Below, one piece after another: positions 1-7,060 of a stretch of 64,000 nt of DNA. The stretch is from an uncultured Bacteroides sp. (GTDB lineage: Bacteria; Bacteroidota; Bacteroidia; Bacteroidales; Bacteroidaceae), in assembly GCA_944322285.1 (NCBI GenBank), contig CALUOR010000015.1:1-64000 (forward strand). Direction: 5' to 3'. Below the pieces are notes generated by a model that saw only the letters and a list, made by a program, of their open reading frames with translations, did no database searches and was not told the origin of the DNA. Position numbers and translations under genes: made by a program. Position 1 is the stretch's first letter. The number at the start of each line of letters is the position of its first letter.

Positions 1-468
1 CGTCCGTTCGCCCGTTACCGCCTCATAGCCAATGATGTGGAAGGTTATCTCAACCTGATAAAAAACGGTGAAGACCTTCCTGCCATCGAGGACTTGCAGG
101 TGCGCGTCACCTACGAGGGCTTCTTCCCTACTGGATTCAACGTAGCTACAGGCAAGCCAAACGATGCGCTCAACACGAGCATTCATTATACCTCCGTGCC
201 TACCGTAGCCGATGGATATGATGAAGCCACTGCCCGTCAGGTAGGCGCAGACTTCGTGCTGACCAACGGAGAGGAATCTGCCGTTACCGTCACCATACAG
301 ATGATAGACACGAACACAGAAGAAACGGTCTGCACCGTATCGGGAATAAAGATACCCTATAAACGCGGACATCTGACCACTGTCTCCGGGCACTTCCTCA
401 CCGCAGGAAAGACCGCAGGAGGCGTGCAGATAGATACCGAATGGAACGATGTCATAATTAAATTCTAA
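1..468 (+). CDS. Fimbrillin-like surface protein, 3' part (partial)
   Basis: The reading frame is open from the first base of the window, so the N-terminus and any lipoprotein signal lie upstream. The visible 155 residues form the C-terminal half of a beta-rich domain that ends with a T-E-W-N motif, seen again near the ends of the next lipoproteins (for example T-E-W-G). This resembles the DUF6562/fimbrillin-like lipoproteins of Bacteroidales, which are thought to be exported and assembled at the cell surface. The next gene starts 21 bp downstream on the same strand, so the two are probably co-transcribed. The domain assignment rests on likeness to its two neighbours; an exact function cannot be read. 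Confidence 0.6.
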   Translation, partial: RPFARYRLIANDVEGYLNLIKNGEDLPAIEDLQVRVTYEGFFPTGFNVATGKPNDALNTSIHYTSVPTVADGYDEATARQVGADFVLTNGEESAVTVTIQMIDTNTEETVCTVSGIKIPYKRGHLTTVSGHFLTAGKTAGGVQIDTEWNDVIIKF

Positions 469-489
469 TTGTATCTAAACGAACGAACA

Positions 490-1680
490 ATGAAACGACT
501 GGAATACATTTTTATCATGTTTGCCGCCATCCTGCTGACAACCTCTTGCAGCAAGGATGACCTGCTGCCGGATGGCAGTACGGATGCTCCCGTTACAGGG
601 CAGACACAGACCTACACTTTTACCGTGTCGCCTGACATCACAATGGAAGGCGATGCCAGGACACGCACGGAAGGAACACCGGAAGAAATGCCCACACGCT
701 GCTTCATGCAAATTTTTGGGAACAATGTTTATTTAGATGTTCAAAAAGGTGAATCCATTGACAATGGTAGCTTTACCTTCTCTGTGAAATTGCCCAACAT
801 GGCATATACTTTCTTGTTTTGGGCAGACAACGCAGACAATGTCAGTGAGAACCCTCCGACAGATCTCAGGGCAATTCAATACACACCGGGCACAGTGGCT
901 TTTACTGCAAGAGAGGAAGGGAAACCGAAGGAAGTAAGCGACAAGGAAGTCAGCCTGAAACATGCCGTAACAAAACTTTCTTTACAAACTACGGAAGCAA
1001 CATCTGCCAGCGAAGGAGAATCCATCAAGGTAACAACCACTTGTGCCACGACTTACAACGTGGATAACCCTTCAGCATCTTCATACTCAAAACAAACAGC
1101 AACGAAAACATTCGATACACCTACTGACTTTGCAGCCAACAGCAACATAGCTACCTTCTATTTCATTCCAACGGATGAAGCACAAGATGTGGATGTAGAG
1201 TTTCATCTATTGAAACAGACTATCCAAAATATTTCCCTTGCTGCTAACTCCCACATCACCCTGCAAGGCAACCTGTCGGAAAACAATCCCAAATGGGGAG
1301 CGACAAGTGAATATGCACAGAAGCAAATCAACTACTTTTTCAAACAGAAAGATGGTACTACATCCGAAGGAACTTTGAATGGTGGTGTCTACCGATTTTA
1401 TTTACCGGAAGAAAATATAACAGATTTGGAAGCGGTTTTAAGTGCTATTTTTCATAAAAACGTAAAACTTGACCTTACAGGGATTTACATTATTTTCGAA
1501 GAAGTCTTGGATAATGATTATACCTTTACAATAAGGAACAATCCAACCTCAGCTAGCAGATATTTAGATATTTTAATAAATAATAATAAAACATATGCTA
1601 TTTATTATAACCCTGCATATGATGGCTTATTTACAAATTTTTCAGTCGTTTCAAATAAATTAAAGAACCAGACTGAATAA
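490..1680 (+). CDS. Fimbrillin-like lipoprotein (DUF6562-type) with AT-rich C-terminal extension
   Basis: The 396-aa protein starts at the ATG at 490, which places a lipobox (LLTTSC, Cys20) directly after a hydrophobic signal; the frame is open further upstream, but only via a TTG. Residues of about 45-280 form the fimbrillin-like domain, with the TRCFMQIF and FLFWADN motifs shared with the next gene. Such lipoproteins are exported, lipidated and probably displayed at the surface as fimbrial or accessory subunits. From about position 1370 the DNA becomes much more AT-rich and the last 100 residues have no counterpart in the neighbour, suggesting an acquired or fast-evolving tail. Function beyond surface exposure is inferred. 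Confidence 0.7.
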   Translation: MKRLEYIFIMFAAILLTTSCSKDDLLPDGSTDAPVTGQTQTYTFTVSPDITMEGDARTRTEGTPEEMPTRCFMQIFGNNVYLDVQKGESIDNGSFTFSVKLPNMAYTFLFWADNADNVSENPPTDLRAIQYTPGTVAFTAREEGKPKEVSDKEVSLKHAVTKLSLQTTEATSASEGESIKVTTTCATTYNVDNPSASSYSKQTATKTFDTPTDFAANSNIATFYFIPTDEAQDVDVEFHLLKQTIQNISLAANSHITLQGNLSENNPKWGATSEYAQKQINYFFKQKDGTTSEGTLNGGVYRFYLPEENITDLEAVLSAIFHKNVKLDLTGIYIIFEEVLDNDYTFTIRNNPTSASRYLDILINNNKTYAIYYNPAYDGLFTNFSVVSNKLKNQTE

Positions 1681-1789
1681 GTATACTACAAATAATATAC
1701 TTAATCTAAAGCATTCATATATACATAACACCATCCGAAATGGCATAAAAATTGGATATAATAACAACTAAATTAACACGATTAAAAAG

Positions 1790-2674
1790 ATGAACAGAAA
1801 ACTTTCTACCTTGATGCTTGCAGCTACAGCGTTGTTGGCATCGTGCAGTCAGAGCGATGAACTGCAAAGCACCGTAAACGACAATGAGGGGCTGAAGCCC
1901 GTAACTATCTCTGTAGCCATGCCCACTGAAGGAATGACGACACGCGCTACCAATGCCAGTGGCGATGAAGAAGTGACGCGATGCCTCATTCAGATTCTTG
2001 ACGAAAACAGCCAACCGTTGGAAGGCTATGAAACTCCTTTAACAATGGACGGAACGGAAGCAGGCGGATTTACGAAAACCGTCACGCTGAATCCCACCAA
2101 AACACACAGAATCTTGTTTTGGGCAGACCGTGGAGCCGACTATTATACTACTGCAAATGGTCTCAACCAAGTGACAATGGCAGACAACCTTCTGACTCCC
2201 GACATCGCATACACAGCCAGCACCACCTGGGGAGGAACGCAAACGTCGGCAGCTATAACGGCAGAGTTGCAACATGCGGTAAGCAAAATCACCTTGCACA
2301 CCACCACAACGGTATCGCAAGGGAAAACGCTATCCATCCACGTACCCACCACCTATACCGGTTTTAATGTAAATTCCGGACAACCAATTAACCGGACAAG
2401 CAACGGAAGCACTTGCTCCAAAACATTGCAGACTGCTGTTCCTGCCAACAGCGATGTATTCTCGTTCTATGTCTTGGCAGACGGTGAGGAAAACCAGATA
2501 TTGACACTGACCAATGACGGTGCGGAAACGGAAATAGAGAATGTGCCTATCAAGCCCGACACGCACATCATACTGCAAGGCGATGTGCAATATGCCGGTT
2601 ATACCCAAGTGACCTTTACTGCAAAAATTGACACCGAATGGGGCATCACGGAAACCGAAACCATCAAGAACTAA
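1790..2674 (+). CDS. Fimbrillin-like lipoprotein (DUF6562-type)
   Basis: This 294-aa lipoprotein has a short signal and lipobox (LLASC, Cys19). It shares with the preceding gene the VTISVAMP strand after the signal, the TRCLIQI motif, the ILFWAD motif and a TEWG motif near the C-terminus, so the two are paralogs. It lacks the long tail of its neighbour and fits the usual family length of roughly 290 residues. A 109-bp AT-rich spacer separates it from the upstream gene. It is likely a secreted beta-sandwich subunit or adhesin. It could be a Mfa/Fim-type accessory pilin rather than a DUF6562 member; the sequence alone does not decide this. Confidence 0.7.
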   Translation: MNRKLSTLMLAATALLASCSQSDELQSTVNDNEGLKPVTISVAMPTEGMTTRATNASGDEEVTRCLIQILDENSQPLEGYETPLTMDGTEAGGFTKTVTLNPTKTHRILFWADRGADYYTTANGLNQVTMADNLLTPDIAYTASTTWGGTQTSAAITAELQHAVSKITLHTTTTVSQGKTLSIHVPTTYTGFNVNSGQPINRTSNGSTCSKTLQTAVPANSDVFSFYVLADGEENQILTLTNDGAETEIENVPIKPDTHIILQGDVQYAGYTQVTFTAKIDTEWGITETETIKN

Positions 2675-2785
2675 CGGTAACGTTTGGTAAGGCATCACAT
2701 GGGGCAGCATCTTGTTTGCAGAATAAGATTATCCCTATTGTAACCATGAGGGTGTGTCATAATATAAAGCAACTATCATTAGCTT

Positions 2786-2905
2786 CGCTCAAAACCTTTT
2801 TTGATTGTTTCATTAAGGTATAGTCTGTCGAAGGGAGCGCAGTCGAAGGGTCTCATGTAGTGCTATGTGAGATGTTTCGACTACGCTGCGCTCCGGATGA
2901 CAGAT
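2786..2905. repeat. Head-plus-hairpin intergenic repeat, copy 1
   Basis: A 37-bp head (2786-2822, beginning cgctcaaaacc and ending attaaggtata) is followed by a long imperfect hairpin (about 2825-2905; arms contain gagcgcag and ctgcgctc). The same head recurs at 35631-35667 with 32 of 37 bases identical, again followed by a hairpin of different sequence. No coding potential is seen. It looks like a dispersed non-coding repeat. Confidence 0.6.
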
Positions 2906-2942
2906 ATGTAAGTGTACAAAATTAAATGATAATTTATCTTTT

Positions 2943-3221
2943 AAATGAAAAATGATGAATTAAGAATGAAGAATTAGAGTAATCAACTCCCCTCCTTCCG
3001 GAAGGAGGGGTGCCCACCGGGCGGGGTGGTAGGAAAAGAATGGTTCGACCTATTTATATAATAAGAAGAATAGGAGTCGCTAAAGCGGCATATTTATCCT
3101 ACCACCTCCCCCTGCGGGGACTCACCCCCTCCTTGCTCCCCCGTTATCGGGGGAGAGCAACCTTCCAGAAGGAGGAGAGTTCCGTTGCCATTCTTCATTC
3201 ATCATTCTTAATTCTTCATTT
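2943..3221. repeat. Nested inverted-repeat element with 7-bp microrepeat arms
   Basis: The outer arms (2943-2975 and 3190-3221) are inverted copies and each is a run of heptamers of the form AATKAWG. Inside are further inverted layers: ctcccctccttcc against gaaggaggagag, and a GC-rich ggggtggtagga block at about 3022-3033 against tcctaccacctcc at about 3097-3109. The whole element is a long imperfect palindrome around an AT-rich centre. The open frame across it (3010-3243) has repeat composition and is not a gene. The stretch 2675-3411 holds only this element, the preceding repeat and the hairpin at 3224-3241. Confidence 0.7.
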
Positions 3222-3223
3222 AA

Positions 3224-3241
3224 AGCGCGCTTGCGCGCGCT
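3224..3241. repeat. GC-rich hairpin AGCGCGC/GCGCGCT
   Basis: Perfect 7-bp arms around a TTGC loop directly abut the inverted-repeat element. There is no T-run, so a terminator role is doubtful. Confidence 0.5.
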
Positions 3242-3411
3242 AAATTCCCATTTACAACACAGCACAACTAAAATTCAGATTGCTTTCCGTATCTCCCAAA
3301 GCGCATTTGCTTTCTTTAATGAGCAAATCATTATCTTTGTCTATTATTTAAACAGAAAAGTATGGAAACTCTTTTTTTGAAGCAAGCAAGACTATTGGCG
3401 CAGGCCGAAGA

Positions 3412-4257
3412 TTACAGCCACTTCTTCACCTCTTGTTCCGTCCGTGCCCAAAGTTCCGCCATTTGTCGGTGATGCAGGTATTTGTCAGACAGGTGCTTGG
3501 GGTGGCAACTGACGTTCAGAGTCCCGGTACGTTTGCCAGTCTCTTCATCCAAAAGCAAGCTGATAGCGGTGGCGGCTCCCTGCCGCGGTGTGCGTATGAA
3601 GGGACGGAAAAGGATATCTGTTAAAGGGTCGAACCACATGTGCATCGTGATGATGTCTGTAGACACGATACCCGGGTCGGCGGCATTGACCGTGATGCCA
3701 CGCTCCCGGACCCTTCGTGAGAGGTCGATGGTGAAAAGTGTCAAAGCTAACTTGGTATTGCTATAAATGGGGATGCGCCAAAAGCCGCCTTTCTTTCCTT
3801 TCCGGAAAAAATCGGGAAAGTCAAGTGTACCGATAGCATAGGTACACGACACCATATTCACAATTCGGCTACCCTCCCCCATCAACGGAAGCAGTTTGCG
3901 GGTAAGCAGATAAGGTCCTACGTAGTTGACACTGACCGTACGCTCCAGCCCATCTTCGGTGACGGTGCGGTGGGTCTCCATGGTTCCGGCATTGTTCATC
4001 AGCAAAGACACGTGTCCACCTTTTGCCTGCATCCGGTGGGCAAAGTCAGCTACCGTTTTCAGCGAAGCCAGGTCAATGAATTCTATTTCAATGTCCTGGT
4101 TTCCCGTATCCTTTACCAACATCTGTCGTTTGACTTCGGCACGCGCCAAGTCGTAACATGCCATCACAACCCGATAACCCGCCTTGGCTACGGCACGGGT
4201 GATTTCCGTACCCATGCCGCCATCGGCTCCTGTGATAATCGCTAATTTCTTTTCCAT
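3412..4257 (-). CDS. Short-chain dehydrogenase, probable 3-beta-hydroxysteroid dehydrogenase
   Basis: This is a 281-aa classical SDR: TGADGGMG nucleotide-binding loop (residues 9-16), NNAG (88-91), catalytic Ser137, and YSNTK with Tyr165 and Lys169. There is no signal peptide, so it is cytoplasmic. It begins 3 nt after the end of the upstream reductase gene and is the last gene of a three-gene operon with an old-yellow-enzyme reductase and a steroid 5-alpha-reductase. That context matches the gut Bacteroidales cluster reported to turn 3-oxo bile acids into isoallo forms, in which the SDR reduces the 3-oxo group to a 3-beta-hydroxyl. The SDR fold is certain; the substrate and stereochemistry are inferred from context. 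Confidence 0.75.
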   Translation of the reverse strand: MEKKLAIITGADGGMGTEITRAVAKAGYRVVMACYDLARAEVKRQMLVKDTGNQDIEIEFIDLASLKTVADFAHRMQAKGGHVSLLMNNAGTMETHRTVTEDGLERTVSVNYVGPYLLTRKLLPLMGEGSRIVNMVSCTYAIGTLDFPDFFRKGKKGGFWRIPIYSNTKLALTLFTIDLSRRVRERGITVNAADPGIVSTDIITMHMWFDPLTDILFRPFIRTPRQGAATAISLLLDEETGKRTGTLNVSCHPKHLSDKYLHHRQMAELWARTEQEVKKWL

Positions 4258-4260
4258 CGC

Positions 4261-5499
4261 TTACCCCCGACTTTCTATTCGTTCGATTTCCTTCTTCAGG
4301 CACGATGGAAGTTCTTCCTTCAGGTGTTGGTGGCAAGCCATGTCGATGGAGTACATGCGGGCGATGCAATAGTTGCTGTGGCGGCAATTGCAACGCGCCT
4401 TCTCCTCAGCACGCATGCGGTTGACAAAGCCCGGTTCGTTGAGTAACGCACGTCCCATCTGTACCGCTTCGAAGCCTTGATTCAACACTTCGTCTATCTT
4501 CTCACGGGCTACCAGGCCACCTACGTAAACTAAAGGCATGTCGGGCAACTCGGCACGGAATTTCAGCGCGTCGTTCAGGAAGTAGGCTTCCTTGAAAGGA
4601 ACAGTAGGTATCATATACTTACCTACCATGCGCACGCCGTACTTCAGCCACCAGCAGTTCATGTAGTAGGTCATGGTGCGGATAGGCATCTCGCCGCGCA
4701 TCACGTACATGGGAGCCTTGCTTACAAAGCCACCGCTCAACACCAAAGCATGGGCGCCCGATTGTTGCAAACGCCGGGCCACTTGCAAGGACTCGTCAAT
4801 CTCCATACCACCCCGGAAACCGTCACGCATGTTCATCTTCACCAGCACGGCCATGTCATTTCCGGCGGCTTTCATCACTTCCTCCATCACCATATCCATG
4901 AATCGCATGCGGTTTTCCAACGAGCCACCGAACTCATCCTTACGATGGTTGGTGGAAGGCGAAAGGAATTGGCTGATGAGATAGCCATGGCCCGCATGGA
5001 CTTCAACCGCATCAAAGCCCGACTCACGAGCCAGGTTGACCGCCTGTCCGTAAGCCCGCGCCATCGCGGGAAGTTCGTCTGCCCGAAGCCCGCGTACAAA
5101 CGTTGGCGAATATAGGTTAAAACCGGTGCTGGCGCCTACAGGCGTGCAACCGCAGATGCTCTTATGGGACATGTTACCGCAATGGCCTAATTGAATGGAG
5201 GCGGCGGCTCCTTCGGCATGTATGGCATCGGTTAGTTTACGTAAGCCGGGCACAATCTCAGGCCGCATCCACAACTGCCGGTCGAAGGAAAGTCCGCTAC
5301 GGGTCACTGCCGCATAGGCCACGGTCGTCATGCCCACACCGCCTGCGGCTACTGAACGGTGATAGTCGAGCAGTTGCTCGGAAGGTTTGTTTCCCGGACA
5401 CATACTCTCGAAAGCCGCCGAACGGATGGTACGGTTGCGCAACATCAGCGGGCCGATAGTCACGGGCGTGAAAAGTTTGGATTCTTCCATATGTATCAT
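4261..5499 (-). CDS. NADH:flavin oxidoreductase (old yellow enzyme family), probable steroid/bile acid 5-beta-reductase
   Basis: The 412-aa protein covers the FMN-binding TIM barrel of the OYE family: N-terminal LFTPVTIGPLMLRNR, the GFDAVEVHAGHGYLISQFLSP motif with the expected H-x-H-like pocket (about residues 160-180), and a C-terminal phosphate loop (VQMGRALL). It ends in a Cys-rich segment (Cys370, 372, 378, 389, 400), like the iron-sulfur site of BaiCD/2,4-dienoyl-CoA reductases, but has no FAD/NADH domain. The start at 5499 is preceded by AAGGAG; a second ATG lies at 5490. Placed between a 5-alpha-reductase and an SDR, it most likely reduces the 4,5 double bond of 3-oxo-delta4-steroids. 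The family is certain and the substrate inferred. Confidence 0.75.
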   Translation of the reverse strand: MIHMEESKLFTPVTIGPLMLRNRTIRSAAFESMCPGNKPSEQLLDYHRSVAAGGVGMTTVAYAAVTRSGLSFDRQLWMRPEIVPGLRKLTDAIHAEGAAASIQLGHCGNMSHKSICGCTPVGASTGFNLYSPTFVRGLRADELPAMARAYGQAVNLARESGFDAVEVHAGHGYLISQFLSPSTNHRKDEFGGSLENRMRFMDMVMEEVMKAAGNDMAVLVKMNMRDGFRGGMEIDESLQVARRLQQSGAHALVLSGGFVSKAPMYVMRGEMPIRTMTYYMNCWWLKYGVRMVGKYMIPTVPFKEAYFLNDALKFRAELPDMPLVYVGGLVAREKIDEVLNQGFEAVQMGRALLNEPGFVNRMRAEEKARCNCRHSNYCIARMYSIDMACHQHLKEELPSCLKKEIERIESRG

Positions 5500-5514
5500 G
5501 TTATTATGTTCTCC

Positions 5515-6282
5515 TTAATATATATAGGGTATAATGCGCTTCCGGCGTCCTACCGCCTCCTTGCCAAATTCCTCACAATAATGCTTGTGAATGGCATTAG
5601 CACGCGGCACCAGATTAGCCGCCGTCCACCATACGAACACCCATGCCGCAGGCGAAGCGGTCAATACGGCAAAGCCTGTCCACTCCACCAGCTCTCCAAA
5701 ATAATTGGCAGAAGTAACGTAGCGGTACATTCCTTTTGCAGGCAGGTAATGACGCGTATCCCCCGGCTTGCGCAAATGACGGATGACATGGTCGGAATGC
5801 AGGTTAATGCCCATGCCTATAATGAATAAGAGCAATCCTGCGATGGCATGAGGCCGCAACAGGTATGCCGTTCCCTCTGCATAGGATTCGGGCGGAAACC
5901 AGAAAAGTCCTCCTGCTTGCATCACGCCGTTCAGCACATTGAACACGATGCCCATCGCCATAATAGCTATAGGCATGCGGCTGCGTCCCTTCATCAGCAA
6001 AGGAAAGACAAACGAACGTTGCAGATAGTGCAACTCGAAAAGCAACAGAAACAGGAATTGAGGCCAAACAAAGCCTGTGTCACTGCGAAGCCAAAGCCAT
6101 GCCATCACGAAGAACACCGGAGCCTCCATTAACACCCAAGCCACTTTGTTGGGAATAGAGACGCCCCACGACGCCGTGCGGAACATGCCATACCCCGCCT
6201 TTACAAAATAAAGGGCTATAAAAACCATAAGCGCCACAGCACTCATCGCCCACAAAAATGTATAAAACCCGCTTAAAGACAT
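5515..6282 (-). CDS. 3-oxo-5-alpha-steroid 4-dehydrogenase-like membrane reductase (steroid 5-alpha-reductase)
   Basis: The 255-aa polytopic membrane protein carries the C-terminal steroid 5-alpha-reductase signature: YFGELVEW, then LVPRA, HKHY and an RRKRIIPYIY end. Five to six hydrophobic segments are visible. The frame is open up to 6366, but a strong minus-strand promoter box (TATCTTTG, 6319-6312) lies inside that extension, so I place the start at the ATG at 6282. This gives about the usual family length. It is the first gene of an operon with an OYE reductase (15 bp downstream) and an SDR. The family reduces delta4-3-oxosteroids to 5-alpha products using NADPH; in gut Bacteroidales this set is linked to allo-bile acid formation. 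The substrate is inferred. Confidence 0.78.
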   Translation of the reverse strand: MSLSGFYTFLWAMSAVALMVFIALYFVKAGYGMFRTASWGVSIPNKVAWVLMEAPVFFVMAWLWLRSDTGFVWPQFLFLLLFELHYLQRSFVFPLLMKGRSRMPIAIMAMGIVFNVLNGVMQAGGLFWFPPESYAEGTAYLLRPHAIAGLLLFIIGMGINLHSDHVIRHLRKPGDTRHYLPAKGMYRYVTSANYFGELVEWTGFAVLTASPAAWVFVWWTAANLVPRANAIHKHYCEEFGKEAVGRRKRIIPYIY

Positions 6283-6311
6283 ATGCGCACCAATTTTTTG
6301 ATAAAACCGCA

Positions 6312-6319
6312 CAAAGATA
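6312..6319 (-). promoter_or_regulatory. Promoter -7 box of the steroid reductase operon
   Basis: TATCTTTG on the minus strand matches the Bacteroides TAnnTTTG element and lies 30 nt before the ATG at 6282. It decides the start of the 5-alpha-reductase, because the longer in-frame ATG at 6366 would lie upstream of the transcription start. Confidence 0.6.
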
Positions 6320-6392
6320 GAGAAAACTTTGGAAGAACGGTTCGTTTTCTGATACAATTCAGCCATTTAGAGCAAGAAAAACAACTATTCGC

Positions 6393-6423
6393 TTTGTTTT
6401 TACCCGACTTTTCCTTAAGTTTG
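6393..6423 (+). promoter_or_regulatory. Promoter of the toxin-antitoxin operon
   Basis: TTTG (6393-6396), a 19-nt spacer and TAAGTTTG (6416-6423) give a full match to the Bacteroides housekeeping promoter. The antitoxin ATG follows at 6450. Confidence 0.7.
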
Positions 6424-6449
6424 TCCGTTAGAAAGGAGACAGACAAACC

Positions 6450-6725
6450 ATGTATACATTAGAAACCGAAACATTGCGCCGCGAACTTCTGCGGGACATA
6501 CTTGACATTGACAACCCGGAACTGCTCAAGAAACTGAGACGCAGTTTCAACCGTATCCGTACGAACTACATGCCCCAAGTGGTCAAAGAGGACCTCACAC
6601 CCTATACAATAGAGGAACTAGAGGCAAGGATAGATGAGGCGGAAGCGGAAGAAGACGCAGGAATTCTCGCTACATCTCATGAGGAAGTGATGACAAGAAT
6701 GAGAACTTTAGCTACAACGCTATGA
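6450..6725 (+). CDS. Putative antitoxin of a type II toxin-antitoxin pair
   Basis: This 91-aa acidic, helical protein is encoded immediately upstream of a RelE/ParE-like toxin, with a 4-bp ATGA overlap. It has a strong ribosome binding site (AGAAAGGAG) and its own promoter. Residues 1-30 (LLRDILDIDNPELLKKLRR) resemble the N-termini of small Bacteroidales antitoxin-like proteins, and residues 50-75 are rich in Glu and Ala. No classical DNA-binding fold can be recognised. Its role as antitoxin, neutralising the partner toxin and perhaps autoregulating the operon, rests on size, order and overlap. Confidence 0.65.
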   Translation: MYTLETETLRRELLRDILDIDNPELLKKLRRSFNRIRTNYMPQVVKEDLTPYTIEELEARIDEAEAEEDAGILATSHEEVMTRMRTLATTL

Positions 6726-7039
6726 AATACCAATGGAGAAAACAAGCCGAGAAACAAATGGCACAGGAAGTACGATATTGTACTTACGCTTTTGGCGCAC
6801 AGGTCGCACTAAACTTTATTGACAGTATTAATAAACAAGTGTTGTTGCTGAGTTCTCATCCCCACATCGGGAAAGTAGAACCCCTGCTCGTTCATAAGAA
6901 ACGGCACGAATACCGTTCGTTGGTCGTTCACAAGCACTTCAAGCTTATTTATTACGTCGAGTCCGCTTGCGACACTATTTACATTGTTGATTTATGGGAC
7001 ACACGCCGCGAACCGGCGGCATTGACAAACAGATTGTAA
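6722..7039 (+). CDS. RelE/ParE-family toxin
   Basis: This 105-aa basic protein has the RelE/ParE pattern: N-terminal helical WRKQAEKQMAQ, a central HPHIGKVEPL segment, then the beta strands EYRSLVVHKHFKLIYYVE and IYIVDLWDTRR. Members cleave mRNA on the ribosome or inhibit gyrase. The HKHFKLIYYV strand and the terminal D-W/L-DTRR are typical of the ParE/RelE group in Bacteroidetes. Translation is probably coupled to the antitoxin through the ATGA overlap. Whether it is a ribonuclease or gyrase poison cannot be told from the sequence. Confidence 0.75.
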   Translation: MKYQWRKQAEKQMAQEVRYCTYAFGAQVALNFIDSINKQVLLLSSHPHIGKVEPLLVHKKRHEYRSLVVHKHFKLIYYVESACDTIYIVDLWDTRREPAALTNRL

Positions 7040-7060
7040 CCTACAAAATTCATACAAACC

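Noticed and set aside
3010-3243. A 77-codon open frame in the gap after the fimbrillin genes
   Set aside because: It lies entirely within the nested inverted-repeat element and its translation follows the repeat pattern; no ribosome binding site was seen.
6283-6366. A longer N-terminus for the steroid 5-alpha-reductase
   Set aside because: The best promoter box lies inside this stretch, and the shorter protein has the usual family length.
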